Origin: an uncultured Gammaproteobacteria bacterium
GTDB taxonomy: Bacteria > Pseudomonadota > Gammaproteobacteria > JAADHQ01
Assembly: GCA_947258655.1 (NCBI GenBank)
Contig: CAMYJD010000022.1
Location: 1-64,000 of the forward strand
DNA length: 64,000 nt
Direction: 5' to 3'
The notes beneath the pieces were generated by a model, which was not told the DNA's origin, did not search any database, and worked only from the letters and a program-made list of their open reading frames with translations. The position numbers were made by a program, and so were the translations under genes. Position 1 is the stretch's first letter, and each line of letters opens with the position of its first letter. Of the stretch, positions 1 to 9,341 are shown one piece after another.

Positions 1-90
1 GCCTGGACATGAAGGTCTCATACCCTATAACAGGCTTTCAGGAATGTTTGTTTAACAGTCAGGGGCTGGCCAGGTGCAGCCATTCATAAA

Positions 91-180
91 CATTGTCATT
101 GCGAGCTTTGACCAGGAAGGTCTTATGTCACGAAGGCCATGGATGGCCGAGAGTGACGCAGCGAAGCAATCTGCACAACT
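91..180. repeat. Dispersed intergenic repeat (CATTGTCATTGCGAGC ... GAAGCAATCT type)
   Basis: Non-coding; related sequence recurs at about 37490-37660 (GATTGCTTC...CGCAATGACA...CATTGTCATCGCGAGC). Confidence 0.6.
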
Positions 181-251
181 GTGTATCTCAATCAACAGTA
201 AAGTCGGACATAAAACTTAACAGATCGCCGCGGCGCGAAAACCTGCGACCA

Positions 252-333
252 CTTAATATATTCTTCAAATGAATGGCCCTTCGGGCCGCTGGTTGATTTT
301 CTGGATGAATGGCCTTTTAGCCTCGCGATGACA
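252..333. repeat. Dispersed repeat, family GGCCATTCATTTGAAGAATATATAAGCGG (reverse orientation)
   Basis: cttaatatattcttcaaatgaatggcc is the reverse complement of the unit tandemly repeated at 37299-37422; a second half-copy 'gaatggccttttagcctcgcgatga' follows. Confidence 0.7.
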
Positions 334-373
334 GTTTCATGGTATTTACTCTGACCTCAAATATTCCGAATTT

Positions 374-394
374 CCCCCTCCTACAAGGAGGGGG
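374..394. repeat. Perfect hairpin CCCCCTCCT-aca-AGGAGGGGG
   Basis: 9-bp perfect arms with a 3-nt loop just downstream of the minus-strand DUF2461 gene; no clear T-run. Confidence 0.5.
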
Positions 395-411
395 TTAGGG
401 GGTGGTGGTTA

Positions 412-1107
412 TTAATACGATAATCCCAGTGCAGTCGTTATGAATTCCATCAGCGGGCTGGCAGTCGTGAAACTCTTGTCAACTTCGTTGATGAATTTCG
501 GGCCCAGGACAATATCAGGGTCAGTATCCTCGATAACAAGGAAGCTTTTGCGTTTCAGGTCTTCGATGAATTCATGCTCGGGGTCATAACCTTTGGGAGC
601 GCGCGTCAGGCCATCACCCTCGATACCACCAAAGCGCTTCAACAACTGTTTGTCGTTAATGGTTTTCTTCCAGCGTTGTGGATGCTCGACAATGGCCGTG
701 CGGATCTTGTCGAGTACTGGATTGGGTGCGCGCCAGACACCACCGCCAAAGAACACCCGCTGCGGTTCGATATGCACGTAAAATCCGGGTGCGTGCGCAT
801 CCTTGCCGGCCATGTGGCGGAACTGGCAGCCGACATTGGTCTTGTACGGTGTTTTGTCATAGGAAAAGCGCGTGTCCCGGTAGATGCGAAACATCGAGCC
901 GCCATTGGCGCGTGGATCGGCGATATAGCTGTCCGAGATATGCGGCAGGCGTTGCCCCATCGCTTCAATAAATGCACATACAGGATCGACGATGCTTGCG
1001 CGATAGCGCGCCTTGTTGTCATTGAACCATTCTCGGTTATTGTTTTGTTCCAGTTCCTGCAGGAAGTCAAACAGGTCGCTGGGAAAGCCGGGAAATTGTC
1101 CTTGCAT
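412..1107 (-). CDS. DUF2461 domain-containing protein (TIGR02453-like)
   Basis: ORF with FPSDLFDFLQELEQNNNREWFNDNKARY...FRIYRDTRFSYDKTPYKTNVG motifs. Confidence 0.85.
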   Translation of the reverse strand: MQGQFPGFPSDLFDFLQELEQNNNREWFNDNKARYRASIVDPVCAFIEAMGQRLPHISDSYIADPRANGGSMFRIYRDTRFSYDKTPYKTNVGCQFRHMAGKDAHAPGFYVHIEPQRVFFGGGVWRAPNPVLDKIRTAIVEHPQRWKKTINDKQLLKRFGGIEGDGLTRAPKGYDPEHEFIEDLKRKSFLVIEDTDPDIVLGPKFINEVDKSFTTASPLMEFITTALGLSY

Positions 1108-1360
1108 CCCTGGTACTCCTGTTGCTTATGATCGTTGCGGAGCGCGGCTTTTGCCGAGACACAAGCCAAGCATGGATTCATTCTGGCTCGCTGTCAATGT
1201 CGCCATAATTGTAGCTGACGTCTTAACATATTTATCATCGTTGTGGATTGTTACACAGGAAAGTCCTGATCCGCGCTGATAGGTCTTAGCAGTCGTTAGT
1301 CTATGTATAACGAAGTCGTGACTATCTGTTATAGTAGTATAATTCGGGCAATCAGGAGCA

Positions 1361-3541
1361 ATGGCAAACATGTCGACAATAATAAAAAACACCCTCGTGG
1401 CCGTATTCATATTGCTGTATTTGTCGGCCTGTTCCGATACACAGCAGGCGGATAAAGACAGTGCGCCTGAAGCCACGCCCCCTGAACCAGAACAAACATA
1501 CCTGCCGCAGGCATTCAAGCCCAGTGAGCCGAATTACCTGCGCCAGCGCGTGCCTGCCGAGGCACTGGCCTATATACGCCTGCCGCAATTGCTCGGTTAT
1601 ATATCATCAGCCAAGGGCGATGTCTTTACCCGCGCCCTGGTCGCCGACACCCATCGCGAACTTGTCGCGCCGCTGCATGAAAAGCTTTATCGCGCACTGT
1701 CCGACAACAACACCGAGCTGTTCAAACCCTTGCAGGCCTTGTGGTTGCAGCACACGCGATCACCTATCGAGTTCATTGTACTGAGCAATGAACACCAGCA
1801 GCCCCTGCCGCGGGTACTGATGTCAATGACACTGGGTTTTGACGACCTGGAGTCTTTTGCTGAGTTTGTTCAGCATCTCGTGGATCAGGAGCAAAACCTG
1901 TATTTGCTGAATGACAGCATGATCAAATCGGGCCATGCCACTCTCGCTTCGGGCCCGTTGTCGATCGAGTTGCACTACGATGCCGACAGCAGACGGCTTA
2001 GGTTGCTGGCAGGGATGGGCATCAATCGCGACATGATGACGAAAGGCTTCGAGCAACTGCAAGTACAGCAGCATCACCCGATGTATGCGGCGGAGAGTGC
2101 CATAGACAGTAGCCATCATGGGCTGTTTGTGTGGTTCAATATCGAGCGTATCCTGCCCGTTGCCGGTAATGTGATGCCGCCCGAGCAGTATCAGCAAATC
2201 AAGGATACGCTGCTGGCCGAGGCCCGGGCCTTGTCTGCAGGCATCGGGGTTAGTGATGGCAAGGGACGCCTGAAGCTGATCGCGGATTTCAACGACGGTG
2301 CGCTCAGCGCTAGCGTGCCCACGGGTGACATGGATATGAATCTGGATGCATCGGGTCAGCCACGTGCACTGGCCGCGTTGTCGCTGACGACGGCAGGCCA
2401 ATTACAGAAATTGGAGCAGAATCTGCTCCGCTATGTTCCTGGCCCCGGGCATAATGACTATCAGTCATTCAAGCAAAAGTATGCCGAGGCCGCGGGTGTC
2501 AGTGTCGAGGAAACCCTTGCGGCGCTGGGCCCGGAAGTCCTTTTTCTGCAGGACAGTCTCGGCGAATATTCGGCCATAGCAATTCGGGATGTGCAGTTGT
2601 ATCGTCAATTGCTGGCGCGCTGGATTGCGCACGCGAAACTGGACTATAAGAAAATGGACGTCAATGGCATGACCATTTATCATTTGCGCACAAAACCCTG
2701 GTTTATACCGGCGCCGGATTCAAGCGCTGCCAGTAACAATCATTTTATCGAGCTGTTGCTCAAGGCCAGGTCGCACGCATACTGGATAGAAGAGGACGGT
2801 TACCTGGTATTTGCAGCGGTGCCACAATTATTGCTGGACCGCAGTCGCTATAAACACAAAACCAGGATCTCGGACTGGCTCAGGCAGACCCAGAAACAGC
2901 AAAGCGCTTCTGCGTTGTTGCTGGCTTCCGGCAGGATCCAGGGATCACCGGCAAAACTGTATTATGCATATCTGCAGGCCCTGCTGTTTTTAAGTGATAT
3001 CGCCGGTGCCGACATCGATATATCGCGCCTGCCAAGCGCTATGGATGTATCTTTACCGGAAAGCGGGACGTATGGTTTTCAATTGTCGGCCTCTGAGCAG
3101 CAGGTATTTGCTGAACTGGTCTATGAAAACAATCCGGCGGAGTTACTGCTCGGTCAGGGCATGGGTAATGTAGCGGTGTTGGGGATTCTCGCTGCGATCG
3201 CGATACCGGCCTATCAGGATTATACAATCCGCGCCAAGGTCAATCGTGCCTATGCGCAGACGCTGGGCCTGCGGCGCTGGATAGAGAGTTACCACAAACA
3301 GCATGACAGGTATCCCGCGCAGGTAGACATAGAACGCTACAGCTTCGATGGCATCCTGGCCAACAATATCTCGGCTATCACTGTCCACCCGAATACGGGC
3401 CATGTGATAGTGACATTAAGCGGACATATAGCGCTACAGGGTAAACAGCTTGGATTGCAGCCGCACAGTGGTGATGACGGTATGCGTTGGCAATGTCGTG
3501 GCGATGTGCAGATAAAATACTTGCCGCGATCGTGTCGTTAA
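1361..3541 (+). CDS. Lipoprotein with DUF3352-like body and C-terminal type IV pilin-like domain
   Basis: Lipobox LSAC near the N-terminus; C-terminal VAVLGILAAIAIPAYQDYTIRAKV...WQCRGDVQIKYLPRSC resembles type IV major pilin. Confidence 0.7.
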   Translation: MANMSTIIKNTLVAVFILLYLSACSDTQQADKDSAPEATPPEPEQTYLPQAFKPSEPNYLRQRVPAEALAYIRLPQLLGYISSAKGDVFTRALVADTHRELVAPLHEKLYRALSDNNTELFKPLQALWLQHTRSPIEFIVLSNEHQQPLPRVLMSMTLGFDDLESFAEFVQHLVDQEQNLYLLNDSMIKSGHATLASGPLSIELHYDADSRRLRLLAGMGINRDMMTKGFEQLQVQQHHPMYAAESAIDSSHHGLFVWFNIERILPVAGNVMPPEQYQQIKDTLLAEARALSAGIGVSDGKGRLKLIADFNDGALSASVPTGDMDMNLDASGQPRALAALSLTTAGQLQKLEQNLLRYVPGPGHNDYQSFKQKYAEAAGVSVEETLAALGPEVLFLQDSLGEYSAIAIRDVQLYRQLLARWIAHAKLDYKKMDVNGMTIYHLRTKPWFIPAPDSSAASNNHFIELLLKARSHAYWIEEDGYLVFAAVPQLLLDRSRYKHKTRISDWLRQTQKQQSASALLLASGRIQGSPAKLYYAYLQALLFLSDIAGADIDISRLPSAMDVSLPESGTYGFQLSASEQQVFAELVYENNPAELLLGQGMGNVAVLGILAAIAIPAYQDYTIRAKVNRAYAQTLGLRRWIESYHKQHDRYPAQVDIERYSFDGILANNISAITVHPNTGHVIVTLSGHIALQGKQLGLQPHSGDDGMRWQCRGDVQIKYLPRSCR

Positions 3542-3672
3542 TGCAAACGGCCGACAGCATGGGTACGCGTGCATGGAATGTTGTCATGGTGAAGTCTGTA
3601 TTCAGGGATCAGCGCAGGCATATGCGCCGTTGCTGATTGCAGATGCTGATCTGCAACAGCTCGCTCGCGGGA

Positions 3673-4335
3673 CTATTTTTTCATGTGCGCGAGCATTTGT
3701 TCGTAGACATAGCCATACAGAACGAAATGATCTTTTTGATCGAGTAACTGAAATTCAAGGCCATGTTTGTAGTGACTTTCATCATCCTTGTGTATGACGT
3801 TGCGGATAACACAGGGCAAACTGATGTACTCTTCCTTGCCGCCGACCTCGATCTTGGTCGACAGGGTAATGATATCCCCCATATCACCGATCGGTTTCTT
3901 GACCTCTATCATCGCGCCACTGGTACTCATGTCGAGGATGACGACAGAGTGGGTCTTGCTTTTTTCCGTATCGCTGGTTTCCGGTTCGGCCGAACCGACC
4001 AGGCGGATAGATATACGCTCGGCCTTGCGCACGGTGATGTGCTCCATTTCCTTCGGGTAGGCGAGATGCAGATAGGGGTAGGGTCTGAGGCTGGTACTGA
4101 GTATCTGCGTGGTGAAGCCGTAGACCTCATTGCCAGTCATCATGCGCACGATCACAACCTGGTCTTCACGGGCCAGAATAATGTTGCCGTCAACACGCGG
4201 GGTCGTAATCAATACGCTATGCCCTTGCAGGTAGCCTATGACTTTGCTGTAGTGCCGGCGCTTTTGCTCATCTGTGACAAACTGCAGTTGCAATGCATCG
4301 CCGATTTGGAGCTCTAGTCTGTTATCATTGTCCAT
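3673..4335 (-). CDS. PilZ-domain, YcgR-like c-di-GMP binding protein
   Basis: RKAER (RxxxR) followed by DMSTSG (D/NxSxxG) motif; N-terminal YcgR-N-like region. Confidence 0.8.
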   Translation of the reverse strand: MDNDNRLELQIGDALQLQFVTDEQKRRHYSKVIGYLQGHSVLITTPRVDGNIILAREDQVVIVRMMTGNEVYGFTTQILSTSLRPYPYLHLAYPKEMEHITVRKAERISIRLVGSAEPETSDTEKSKTHSVVILDMSTSGAMIEVKKPIGDMGDIITLSTKIEVGGKEEYISLPCVIRNVIHKDDESHYKHGLEFQLLDQKDHFVLYGYVYEQMLAHMKK

Positions 4336-4422
4336 TATTTATGTATTATTTTTTGACTGATCAACCTGTTACAGGGTAGTGATTTTGCCCTTCAAACTCA
4401 ATAACATATCTTAAATCTACAG

Positions 4423-4947
4423 GTGAGGCAAATATCGGTGTCAACTTTTTTCAAACGTCACAGACGCATACGCCTGGCGCTGGAAATCGGTGTCATGCTT
4501 ATTGTGGTGTTTGCGCTCAGGGCCTATATGCAAAGGGATGTTGTCAGCGGCGTAGCGCCGATGTTCGCCGGACAACTGGTGGATGGTAACGTGGTCAGCC
4601 TGACTGAATACCGGGGAGCCCCGGTGCTGGTACATTTCTGGGCGAGCTGGTGTGGAATTTGTCGTCTGGAGGAGGATGGGATCGACGCTATCGCCGCGGA
4701 CCATCCTGTTATTACGATTGCGATGCAGTCCGGTGATGAGGACGAAATCCGCGCCTACCTGCAACAGCGCGGTCTGTCGTTTCCTGTCCTGGCGGACCCG
4801 CAAGGACAGTTGGCTGCACGCTATGGTGTAAGCGCCGTGCCTGCCAGTTTTATCATCGATGCCTCGGGACAAGTGCGCTTCGTCGAACTGGGCTATAGTA
4901 GCGAAACCGGCCTGCGCATACGCCTATGGCTGAGCGGGTGGTTGTAA
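4423..4947 (+). CDS. TlpA/ScsD-like thiol:disulfide oxidoreductase, membrane anchored
   Basis: N-terminal TM; HFWASWCGICRLE thioredoxin-like CxxC; VPASFIID cis-Pro region. Confidence 0.85.
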   Translation: MRQISVSTFFKRHRRIRLALEIGVMLIVVFALRAYMQRDVVSGVAPMFAGQLVDGNVVSLTEYRGAPVLVHFWASWCGICRLEEDGIDAIAADHPVITIAMQSGDEDEIRAYLQQRGLSFPVLADPQGQLAARYGVSAVPASFIIDASGQVRFVELGYSSETGLRIRLWLSGWL

Positions 4948-4969
4948 GCGCGCTCATCGCATGCGCTCT

Positions 4970-5428
4970 TCATCCGCGACGATTTCTTTTTTTACGTCCT
5001 TCGAAATGTGTGATTGTTTTTACTATATCGGGATAGGGTAGCTGTTCGAGGCTGCCATAGGTCTGAATGGCCTGCTGGATGCAGGCATGAATATCCTTGA
5101 CGCCGGCGGGTGCTTCATCAGCGGCCTCCAGGACCTGGGCGATACCGATGATCCCGCCGCATTGCGCCTTGATCTCCTTGGCATGTGGCAAGGCATTGTG
5201 GGTACTGGCCGTTTTTAATGCAAACGCCGCATTCTTGCGTAACAGGCCCAGCAGGGTTTTGCATTGCGCCTGGGCGCTGTCATCGGCGCATGCCGCAGCC
5301 TCGCGGTCGGCAATATTGATCTTGACCAGCTTCGAACAACCGAAGCGTCGCGTCAGCATGGCCTTTTCGAAGCAGCATCGCAACTGGTTTACCGAATGAT
5401 AAAGGTCTCTGTATTCGTTCTCATCCAT
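4970..5428 (-). CDS. Cys-containing conserved hypothetical protein
   Basis: 152-aa ORF with several Cys residues (RCCFEKAML..FGCSKLVKINIADREAAAC..QC). Confidence 0.6.
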   Translation of the reverse strand: MDENEYRDLYHSVNQLRCCFEKAMLTRRFGCSKLVKINIADREAAACADDSAQAQCKTLLGLLRKNAAFALKTASTHNALPHAKEIKAQCGGIIGIAQVLEAADEAPAGVKDIHACIQQAIQTYGSLEQLPYPDIVKTITHFEGRKKRNRRG

Positions 5429-5552
5429 AGTGGATATTTCTTAAAATCAAGGACATGGAAAAAGTTTCCCGCATACATGAATCTATGCGGTGATTATAAC
5501 CCGATATCGACCCTGGTACCCGTGATATCAAGGAAAGAATATCTAGGCATGA

Positions 5553-5568
5553 TTCAGCTTGCGTTCAG
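5553..5568 (+). promoter_or_regulatory. Candidate response-regulator direct repeat TTCAGCTTGCGTTCAG
   Basis: Two TTCAG half-sites spaced 11 bp; near-identical element at 7691-7706. Confidence 0.4.
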
Positions 5569-5656
5569 CTTGGCAGGAGTAATCTGCATATGAAACCTGG
5601 AAAGACGTGCTTCTGATAGAAGCAAACGTCATCAATAGCCGATGGAGGTGAACACA

Positions 5657-6100
5657 ATGACACATTCAATACATGCAATAAAACTTTTGTTAGCCGCAGT
5701 GGTGATGGCGATCTCGGTCCCGGCGTTGGCTGCCGATCGTGAAGATAGCTCGGCGCGGCATTATAACAAGGGTAGTGGTCAGCACGAATACAGGCATACG
5801 CGCAAGCCTGATCACGCTGGCGCCAGACACGAACGCAGACATGATGGCAAACATTATGCCGACAGACATGGCGAGCACAAATATAGCAAGCACCATGATG
5901 GACGCCACTATGACCGCCATTACAATAAGCATCATTATAAGCGCCATCCTGGTCATCACTATCGTAAGCATCATCATGCGAGACATCATCGCCATGACAG
6001 GTATTGCGGGCACAGCTACCGCCATCGTCCATCGTCCTCGTATGGGCTGTGGTATAACATCTCACCGTATTACTCATTGAGATATACCTATCATGACTGA
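5657..6100 (+). CDS. Histidine-rich exported protein
   Basis: Signal peptide (MTHSIHAIKLLLAAVVMAISVPALAA) then a His/Arg/Tyr-rich chain; GGAGGTG upstream of ATG at 5657. Confidence 0.65.
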   Translation: MTHSIHAIKLLLAAVVMAISVPALAADREDSSARHYNKGSGQHEYRHTRKPDHAGARHERRHDGKHYADRHGEHKYSKHHDGRHYDRHYNKHHYKRHPGHHYRKHHHARHHRHDRYCGHSYRHRPSSSYGLWYNISPYYSLRYTYHD

Positions 6101-6277
6101 TGGTTATAAAACCAGGGACTCGAGATCTGACCAGGGAAGGTCGCTGACACACTGATGATAATAGCCGGGTATGCTTAATGTAGGCCCTTTCAGCGCCAGA
6201 CGGTTACAGGCAGGCCTGGCCGGGCTTAATCTCAGCGTCGCACCCGTTGTACTATAGGCGTGATGGTGAGCAGGGAC

Positions 6278-6496
6278 TTACTCTTCGCCCATCGGCCGTG
6301 GTTCACGTTCGGTCGTGAGCAGACGTTCGGCCTCGGTTTGATGCTTGGCATGGACGAGGCGGACCGTGTAGTCGGCATCGGCCGGTAATTCCTTACGACG
6401 CGTACGGACATCATCACGGGCGTCCCGGTATTTGGCGAACTCATCCAGTAGCTCCAGTTTCTTATTGGGAAAAACGGTGTAGACAAAATAGGGCAT
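6278..6496 (-). CDS. Small conserved hypothetical protein (72 aa)
   Basis: MPYFVYTVFPNKKLELLDEFAKYRDARDDVRTRRKEL; plausible isolated ORF. Confidence 0.55.
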   Translation of the reverse strand: MPYFVYTVFPNKKLELLDEFAKYRDARDDVRTRRKELPADADYTVRLVHAKHQTEAERLLTTEREPRPMGEE

Positions 6497-6689
6497 GCTT
6501 TCTTCCGATAGTTATCTGCTTTACAAGAGCGTGGTATTATACGGAAGCTCGGGGTCGGGTTGAAGCCCCGATGGGATCTGTGCTATTCCATGTTATTCGA
6601 ATGGTATTGTATGTGTGGATTCCGGCCCCATTGACCGTTAATATGGCCGCCCCTGTTTTCATTTATCCGCAATATTGTGAGGAAACTCA

Positions 6690-6995
6690 ATGACTGAGCA
6701 AGAGCCGAGTAGAGAAGAACTCATCCTTAAGGCCGTAAAGGTAGTGTTGACTAATGTCGTAAAAGACACGGCGACTGCTCCTGGACTGAAACATCCACTC
6801 GCAGACAATACCCTGGTAGGCATTCGTGATTGTCTGAGCCTGATTTCCCAACGCGAGCAGGAACTGGCGGCAGAGGCCGGTCGGGATATGAATATGCGCC
6901 CGCGCTTTATCGATGAGCCGCGTGCGCAGAATGAGGTTGTGATACCGCTGGATAAAATCGAGCGTTCCATGAAAAAGGATAATCCGGACAAATAA
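6690..6995 (+). CDS. Hypothetical protein (101 aa)
   Basis: ORF preceded by GTGAGGAAACTCA; coding-like composition. Confidence 0.6.
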   Translation: MTEQEPSREELILKAVKVVLTNVVKDTATAPGLKHPLADNTLVGIRDCLSLISQREQELAAEAGRDMNMRPRFIDEPRAQNEVVIPLDKIERSMKKDNPDK

Positions 6996-7039
6996 CGCTG
7001 CAAGGACTGATTTTGCGCAGGCGAGATCGCCTGCCGGAC

Positions 7040-7528
7040 TCAGGAATTAAGGCTTTTTACATTGTCGGCGGAAGGCATGCGATTGGTCAATACCTCGATC
7101 AACTGGTCCTCGAGTTCTATCCGTGTTGCCAGCGCCTCACCCAGTCTGGACAGGTTCTGTTCCAGGTGTGATGCATCCAGTTTGTCATTGATTTCCTCAT
7201 AGGTGTCATTGAAAGCGGAAATCATTTCGGTGGTGGCGAGGATGCGGGGATAGATCTGTTCGGCCAATTGCAGGACCTTTTTTCGTTTTTCCAGTTTTTC
7301 TTCGATATAACGGTACAGATTCAGGTGTGCCTGCAGGGTGTAGTCAACCAGGGTTTCGCAAAATTCCTGCAGGACCTCGCAGGTGTCTTCATCTGCCTGG
7401 AAGGGTTTTAATTCCGCAAGGTGGGTGAACAGGGACAGCATCTGATTGCGTGTGGCCACAAGCTCCTGAATAAGCGAGTGCGATTGCGTGCGCCTTTCTA
7501 CCATGGTGTTCGGCTCTTCACTCAACAT
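7040..7528 (-). CDS. Rsd/AlgQ family anti-sigma-70 regulator
   Basis: LVDYTLQAHLNLYRYIEEK and AEQIYPRILATTEMISAFNDTYE resemble the Rsd/AlgQ family. Confidence 0.7.
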   Translation of the reverse strand: MLSEEPNTMVERRTQSHSLIQELVATRNQMLSLFTHLAELKPFQADEDTCEVLQEFCETLVDYTLQAHLNLYRYIEEKLEKRKKVLQLAEQIYPRILATTEMISAFNDTYEEINDKLDASHLEQNLSRLGEALATRIELEDQLIEVLTNRMPSADNVKSLNS

Positions 7529-7690
7529 AATATCCCCTTTCTAATAGAAGTACTAAGCTTCCAAAAAATCACTGCTTTTGTCAATCATTTCGGCAATAAA
7601 ACACGTAAATATCGCCGCAACGACATAAATGGACGCTTATTAGAATTTGCTTATTGATGCGATCGCCTGTGGCGGCGGGTGCTGGCGATG

Positions 7691-7706
7691 TTCAGGTTGT
7701 GTTCAG
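7691..7706 (+). promoter_or_regulatory. Candidate response-regulator direct repeat TTCAGGTTGTGTTCAG
   Basis: Matches 5553-5568 at 14 of 16 positions; about 60 bp upstream of the glycine-zipper gene. Confidence 0.4.
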
Positions 7707-7763
7707 TTATATGGGCGTATCCTTTTTACCAGGCTCAATAAACAGATGAAAAAGGAGATGAAC

Positions 7764-8306
7764 ATGAGAATGAACAAGCTTATTGTGCTGGGTCTTGCAG
7801 GTATCATCAGCGTCAGCACATCGGTTTATGGCGGACATAAGGCGAAGCATACAAAGGGTTATCATGATTACGCCAAGGTGACCTATGTCGAACCCGTTTA
7901 CAGAACGGTGCGCATTAACCGTCCCGAGCAGGAATGCTGGGATGAAGAGCGCGTCGTCGAGCATCAATACGGTGGAGACAGGACTGCAGGGGGGATTGTC
8001 GGTGGTATACTCGGAGGCGTTGCCGGACACCAGGTCGGCAAGGGCCATGGCAAGACTGCGGCGACTATCGTTGGCACAATGCTGGGCAGCAAGATAGGCC
8101 GGGACATGGCCGGTGATGGTCGCAGGACAGAGAGTCATATCGATACCGAAACCGTATGCAGAACCGTCAATCGATATGAGGAAGAGGAAAGGTTACAGGG
8201 TTACCGGGTGGGCTACCGTTATCATAATCACGAATATGATACCTTTATGAAAAGACATCCGGGCAAGAAACTGAAGGTGCGTGTAAAAGTGGATATTATT
8301 GAGTAA
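7764..8306 (+). CDS. Glycine-zipper 2TM domain envelope protein
   Basis: Signal peptide plus GGIVGGILGGVAGHQVGKGHGKTAATIVGTMLGSKIG; AAGGAG just upstream of ATG 7764. Confidence 0.75.
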   Translation: MRMNKLIVLGLAGIISVSTSVYGGHKAKHTKGYHDYAKVTYVEPVYRTVRINRPEQECWDEERVVEHQYGGDRTAGGIVGGILGGVAGHQVGKGHGKTAATIVGTMLGSKIGRDMAGDGRRTESHIDTETVCRTVNRYEEEERLQGYRVGYRYHNHEYDTFMKRHPGKKLKVRVKVDIIE

Positions 8307-8359
8307 TATGTCTGCTGTACACACGATTATGTCCGGGTCATTCACCCCATAGGTGCTTT

Positions 8360-8629
8360 ATGAAACGATCGAAAACCTTAGCCGCTGGCATCATGATATC
8401 CATGTGCCTGTTGCTCAGCGCAGGCATGATGCTGCCCGAGAGCAGTTATGCCGGTAAAAAAGGGAAAGAGCACAGGACATCATCATCCACGCTTGATGAG
8501 GCCGTAGCCAGGGTGCAACGGCAAACCGGCGGGCGGGTGTTACGTGCCCAGGAACAAGGCTCTGTATATATTATCAAGGTATTGATGCCCTCGGGCGTGG
8601 TAAAAACATTCCGCGTCAAGGCGCAGTAG
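8360..8629 (+). CDS. Exported PepSY-like small protein
   Basis: Signal peptide and LDEAVARVQRQTGGRVLRAQEQGSVYIIKVLMPSGVVKTFRV; directly upstream of a two-component system. Confidence 0.6.
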   Translation: MKRSKTLAAGIMISMCLLLSAGMMLPESSYAGKKGKEHRTSSSTLDEAVARVQRQTGGRVLRAQEQGSVYIIKVLMPSGVVKTFRVKAQ

Positions 8630-8648
8630 CAACGCGGGCAGGGGAACA

Positions 8649-9341
8649 ATGCGCATACTGCTGATTGAAGATGAAGATACCCTCAGACAGCAACTGGCAA
8701 AGACCTTGACCGAGGCCGGCTTTGTTGTCGAGATGGCCGCGGATGGCGAGGACGGTCTGTACCAGGGGCAGGAGTATCCATTCGATCTGGCTGTTGTGGA
8801 TCTTGGCTTGCCCAAACTGTCTGGTATCGATGTGATCAAACGCTGGCGCAGCGAAGGGCGCAGTTTTCCGGTGCTGATCCTGACGGCGCGCGGGCGCTGG
8901 CAGGAAAAAGTGGAGGGACTGGAGGCCGGTGCAGATGATTACATGGTCAAACCCTTCAGTCCGGAAGAATTGCTGGCAAGGATACGGGCCTTGCTGCGAC
9001 GCTCGACGGGATGGGCGCAATCACAATTGCAATGTGGGCCTGTACAACTCGATATGACCGAGCAAAGTGTACGTGTCGATAACGCAAGGATCGACATGAC
9101 GGCCTATGAATATCGCATCCTGGAATACCTGATGTTGCATGCCGGCGAGGTCATTTCGAAAGTCAATCTGACTGAGCATATCTATCACCAGGATTTCGAC
9201 CGTGACAGCAATGTCATCGAGGTCCTGGTCGGTCGTTTGCGTAAGAAAATCGATCCGGAAAATCGCTATAAACCTATAGAAACGCTGCGCGGCCGCGGCT
9301 ACCGTTTTGCTATCGCGCGTACTCCCGAGCAACAGGTATGA
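8649..9341 (+). CDS. OmpR/PhoP-family response regulator
   Basis: Receiver MRILLIEDEDTLRQQL..VVDLGLP..LTARG..KPF and winged-helix IEVLVGRLRKKI..TLRGRGYRF. Confidence 0.92.
   Translation: MRILLIEDEDTLRQQLAKTLTEAGFVVEMAADGEDGLYQGQEYPFDLAVVDLGLPKLSGIDVIKRWRSEGRSFPVLILTARGRWQEKVEGLEAGADDYMVKPFSPEELLARIRALLRRSTGWAQSQLQCGPVQLDMTEQSVRVDNARIDMTAYEYRILEYLMLHAGEVISKVNLTEHIYHQDFDRDSNVIEVLVGRLRKKIDPENRYKPIETLRGRGYRFAIARTPEQQV

Noticed and set aside
574-1131. 185-aa plus-strand ORF
   Set aside because: Antisense to the DUF2461 gene, which has recognisable motifs.
5565-6152. 195-aa minus-strand ORF rich in H, C and D opposite the His-rich gene
   Set aside because: Composition is the mirror of the His-codon-rich plus-strand gene, which has a signal peptide and RBS.
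7647-7763. N-terminal extension of the glycine-zipper ORF (MLIDAIACGGGCWRCSG...)
   Set aside because: A strong AAGGAG and a signal peptide place the start at 7764; the extension overlaps the putative promoter repeat.
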